64,000 bases of DNA. Origin: Limimaricola cinnabarinus (GTDB lineage: Bacteria; Pseudomonadota; Alphaproteobacteria; Rhodobacterales; Rhodobacteraceae). A program made the translations under genes and the position numbers. Shown here piece after piece: positions 63,676 through 64,000 of the stretch (its first letter is position 1; the number at the start of each line of letters is the position of its first letter). Below the pieces are notes generated by a model. It made no database searches, had not been told where the DNA came from, and saw only the letters and a list, made by a program, of their open reading frames with translations. The stretch spans positions 1-64,000 of the forward strand of contig NZ_KZ304955.1 in NCBI RefSeq assembly GCF_002723615.1. Direction: 5' to 3'.

Positions 63676-63697
63676 CTTTTGCAACCGGTTGCAAAAG
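63676..63697. promoter_or_regulatory. 22-bp perfect palindromic operator of the inositol genes
   Basis: CTTTTGCAACC followed by its exact reverse complement, in the gap between iolD (reverse) and the Gfo/Idh gene (forward). The TTGCAAnCGnTTGCAA-like core is the kind of site bound by LacI-family repressors. It lies 91 bases from the iolD start and about 24 from the forward start. Confidence 0.8.
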
Positions 63698-63720
63698 CAA
63701 AAAGCATGGGGAGGGCGATG

Positions 63721-64000
63721 ATGGCACGGATCGGGATCGGCATTCTGGGCGGCGGCTACATGGGCAAGGCGCATGCGGTGGCCATGTCGTCGGTCGGCGC
63801 GATCTTCGACACCGCGCTCAAGCCCCGGCTCGAGATGGTCTGCGCGACCAGCCCTGAGAGCGCCGAGCGCTACCGCGCCGCCTACGGCTTCGAGCGCGGC
63901 ACCGATGATTGGCGCGCGCTGGTCGATGATCCGAAGGTCGAGGCCGTGGTGATCGCCACGCCGCAGGAAACCCACCGCGAGATCGCCGAGGCCGCCTTTG
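63721..64000 (+). CDS. Gfo/Idh/MocA-family oxidoreductase (cut by window end)
   Basis: The first 93 residues are visible: ARIGIGILGGGYMGKAHAVAMSSVG, the Rossmann NAD-binding start, and VVIATPQETHREIAEAAF. Divergent from the iol operon and sharing its operator, so probably a second inositol or inositol-isomer dehydrogenase. An ATG three bases earlier (63718) is possible; GGGGAGGG lies upstream. Confidence 0.88.
   Translation, partial: MARIGIGILGGGYMGKAHAVAMSSVGAIFDTALKPRLEMVCATSPESAERYRAAYGFERGTDDWRALVDDPKVEAVVIATPQETHREIAEAAF

Noticed and set aside
1-64000. CRISPR arrays, tRNA or rRNA genes, prophage
   Set aside because: No regularly spaced repeats, cloverleaf-type sequences, rRNA signatures or phage structural genes were seen on reading.

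Overview
The window looks like an accessory, insertion-sequence-scarred stretch of a high-GC alphaproteobacterium, most likely of the Rhodobacteraceae (roseobacter/Paracoccus-like). This is inferred from codon use, from gene families typical of that group (fused aconitase X, KGSA dehydrogenase, iol and thi operon layout) and from the family of its IS relics. No rRNA, tRNA or CRISPR array was seen. Whether it is chromosomal or on a megaplasmid cannot be told from the sequence.

Layout. 1-0.4 kb: nested IS5/IS3 relics. 0.7-5.1 kb: a small secreted protein with an EF-hand, then acetate kinase and phosphoketolase with overlapping ends. 5.1-31.4 kb: a proline/hydroxyproline-peptide catabolic island. 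It has an amino-acid ABC transporter with cis-3-hydroxyproline dehydratase (aconitase X); hydroxyproline epimerase, D-amino-acid dehydrogenase and ketoglutarate-semialdehyde dehydrogenase; a GntR regulator; an oligopeptide ABC transporter with proline iminopeptidase and Xaa-Pro aminopeptidase; and a trans-3-hydroxyproline dehydratase-like protein, a pyrroline-2-carboxylate reductase-like protein and a pyrroline-hydroxycarboxylate deaminase. Five intergenic regions of this island carry the same palindrome, TGTCGACA, which I read as the operator of the local GntR protein. The genes would import collagen-type peptides, release Pro/Hyp and degrade trans-4-, trans-3- and cis-3-hydroxyproline. The island also holds broken second copies of hydroxyproline genes and IS110/IS3 relics.

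29.7-31.4 kb: a decayed efflux pump (membrane fusion protein joined to a DUF2955-like protein) meets relics of a ccdAB toxin-antitoxin pair. 31.6-41.6 kb: an uncharacterised operon of GntR regulator, amidohydrolase, GAF-like protein, ribose-type ABC transporter and hydantoinase A/B. 42.1-43.6 kb: an IS5 relic, then Dps co-transcribed with an unknown protein. 43.7-49.6 kb: a siderophore/haem-type iron importer with an FhuF-like [2Fe-2S] protein and two binding proteins. 50.1-57.6 kb: a ten-gene thiamine operon (thiD-O-S-G-E-F-Y-tenA-Z-X) behind a TPP riboswitch; it lacks thiC, so the pyrimidine is probably salvaged. 57.6-58.0 kb: IS5/IS110 relics. 58.1-64 kb: an inositol operon (iolD-C-B-aldolase-iolG), divergent from a second Gfo/Idh/MocA dehydrogenase cut by the window end, with a perfect 22-bp palindromic operator between them.
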